A model generated the notes under the pieces. The model was not told the origin of the DNA, ran no database searches, and was given only the letters and a program-made list of their open reading frames with translations. This document shows positions 7,007 to 7,592 of a stretch of 7,592 nucleotides of DNA, one piece after another; the stretch's first letter is position 1, and each line of letters begins with the position of its first letter. This stretch comes from Spirochaetaceae bacterium. GTDB lineage: Bacteria; Spirochaetota; Spirochaetia; Spirochaetales_E; Spirochaetaceae_B. The stretch covers positions 1-7,592 of the forward strand of contig QKJO01000204.1 in the NCBI GenBank assembly GCA_003249275.1, in the 5' to 3' direction. The position numbers were made by a program, and so were the translations under genes.

Positions 7007-7039
7007 GCAGTATGAACCTGAGCTCTGAATCCATACTGC
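7007..7039 (+). repeat. Intergenic inverted repeat before the SwrB-like gene
   Basis: GCAGTATG (7007-7014) and CATACTGC (7032-7039) are perfect 8-base inverted copies around a 17-base loop that itself holds the palindrome GAGCTC (7020-7025). They lie in the 63-base spacer and end ten bases before the ribosome site at 7049-7056. No T-run follows, so this is not a standard terminator. It may be an RNA hairpin or a protein-binding dyad. Confidence 0.45.
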
Positions 7040-7060
7040 AGAAGCATCGGAAGGAGTACT

Positions 7061-7592
7061 ATGACAGCTGTCTTTGCTGCAATCATTCTTGTCCTCATGG
7101 CGGGCGGTTTTCTCTACCTGAAGGTACGGGTGGACAGAGTCGTTTCGGGTGAGGAGTGGATTCACAAAATCAGAGATGAAATCGATCAGCTCGTACTGGA
7201 GATGAACCAGACGGCGGAGAGAAATGTGGCACTCCTTGAAAACAGAGTCAAAAACCTTCAGCAGCTCCTGTCCGAGGCGGACAAGAAAATCACGGTTCTT
7301 CAGAAAGAGTCGGAGAAATCGGATATGTCCCGTCAGGTCTATTCACACCTCAAAAAACAGGCCTCGGTCAGCCGGGAACCGGGTAAGGAAAGCCCCGAAA
7401 GCCCCGATCTTCCCCTCCTCGATCAGATGAAGGGGGCCGAAACGGTAAAGAAACCCGCACCCGGATCCCCGAAGGATAACCGGTCTCTCAAGGATCGGGT
7501 CATGGAGCTTTACAGCCAGGGATTCTCTTCCGAAATCATTTCACAGAAACTGGGCGCCTCCATCTCTGAAATTGATCTGATCATCAATCTCA
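7061..7592 (+). CDS. SwrB-like membrane-anchored coiled-coil protein (3' partial)
   Basis: The frame starts at ATG 7061, with GGAAGGAG at 7049-7056 just upstream, and stays open for 177 codons to the window end. An in-frame TGA at 7019-7021 rules out a much longer N-terminus. The protein has one N-terminal membrane helix (about 2-20, AVFAAIILVLMAGGFLYL) followed by basic residues, implying a cytoplasmic body. A heptad-like coiled coil covers about 30-100, and a Pro/Ser/Lys-rich linker about 102-140. The C-terminal segment reads RVMELYSQGFSSEIISQKLG then ISEIDLIINL, resembling a helix-turn-helix. This layout matches SwrB/YlxL of Bacillus, which follows sigD and promotes activation of the flagellar export apparatus, and the related DUF6115-type tails in Firmicutes. 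The link is by architecture and gene position, so no symbol is given. The C-terminus lies outside the window. Confidence 0.8.
   Translation, partial: MTAVFAAIILVLMAGGFLYLKVRVDRVVSGEEWIHKIRDEIDQLVLEMNQTAERNVALLENRVKNLQQLLSEADKKITVLQKESEKSDMSRQVYSHLKKQASVSREPGKESPESPDLPLLDQMKGAETVKKPAPGSPKDNRSLKDRVMELYSQGFSSEIISQKLGASISEIDLIINL

Noticed and set aside
7012..7152. Short frame from ATG 7012 (begins MNLSSESILQKH)
   Set aside because: No good ribosome site, ends after about 46 codons and overlaps the SwrB-like gene in another frame. A frameshifted N-terminus seems unlikely because the ATG at 7061 has its own ribosome site and a membrane helix right after it.
6497..7165. 222-codon minus-strand frame with a very hydrophobic Phe/Leu-rich stretch
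   Set aside because: The hydrophobic part is simply the reverse complement of the Lys/Glu codons (AAG, GAA) of the small charged gene. It also overlaps three plus-strand genes.
7224..7430. 68-codon plus-strand frame inside the SwrB-like gene
   Set aside because: Arg/Ser-rich shadow; the overlapping frame from 7061 has a membrane helix, coiled coil and ribosome site.

Overview
The window is a gene-dense, single-strand (+) stretch of a flagellar gene cluster. By eye, base composition is slightly above half G+C. It most likely comes from a free-living spirochaete (Spirochaetales, Spirochaeta-like). The argument is gene order: flhA-flhF-flhG, then a two-helix membrane protein resembling FlgV, then the sigma-28 gene, then a DUF342/FapA gene. 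This matches, from memory, the flagellar superoperon of treponemes and Borrelia (Borrelia lacks the sigma factor). The exact genus cannot be read from the sequence. No rRNA, tRNA, insertion sequence, CRISPR array or phage gene is visible.

Layout. Positions 1-1108 hold the 3' half of flhA: the linker and whole cytoplasmic domain of the export gate. flhF (1130-2308) and flhG (2314-3192) follow with very short spacers; they are the GTPase/ATPase pair that sets flagellar place and number. A 54-base gap carries a possible vegetative promoter and a strong Shine-Dalgarno. Next comes a TTG-started membrane protein (3247-3894) that I assign to FlgV. Three 10-base tandem repeats cover its stop codon. 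The flagellar sigma factor (3928-4719) comes next, followed with a one-base gap by a 652-residue FapA protein with an N-terminal Jag_N-like domain (4721-6679). A small lysine/glutamate-rich protein (6680-6997) begins directly after the FapA stop codon. The last gene (7061 to the window end, partial) has one membrane helix, a coiled coil and a C-terminal helix-turn-helix-like tail. That layout resembles SwrB, which follows sigD in Bacillus.

How the genes fit together. FlhA is the export gate, FlhF/FlhG choose where and how many basal bodies form, and the sigma factor switches on late genes such as filament and motor genes. The four less-known proteins (FlgV-like, FapA, the K/E-rich protein, SwrB-like) are tightly coupled to this core. 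By position they are candidates for assembly or secretion control. The best leads in the window are this accessory set, the Jag_N-FapA fusion, the SwrB-like gene, and the altered GTPase motif in FlhF. The core operon itself is ordinary.
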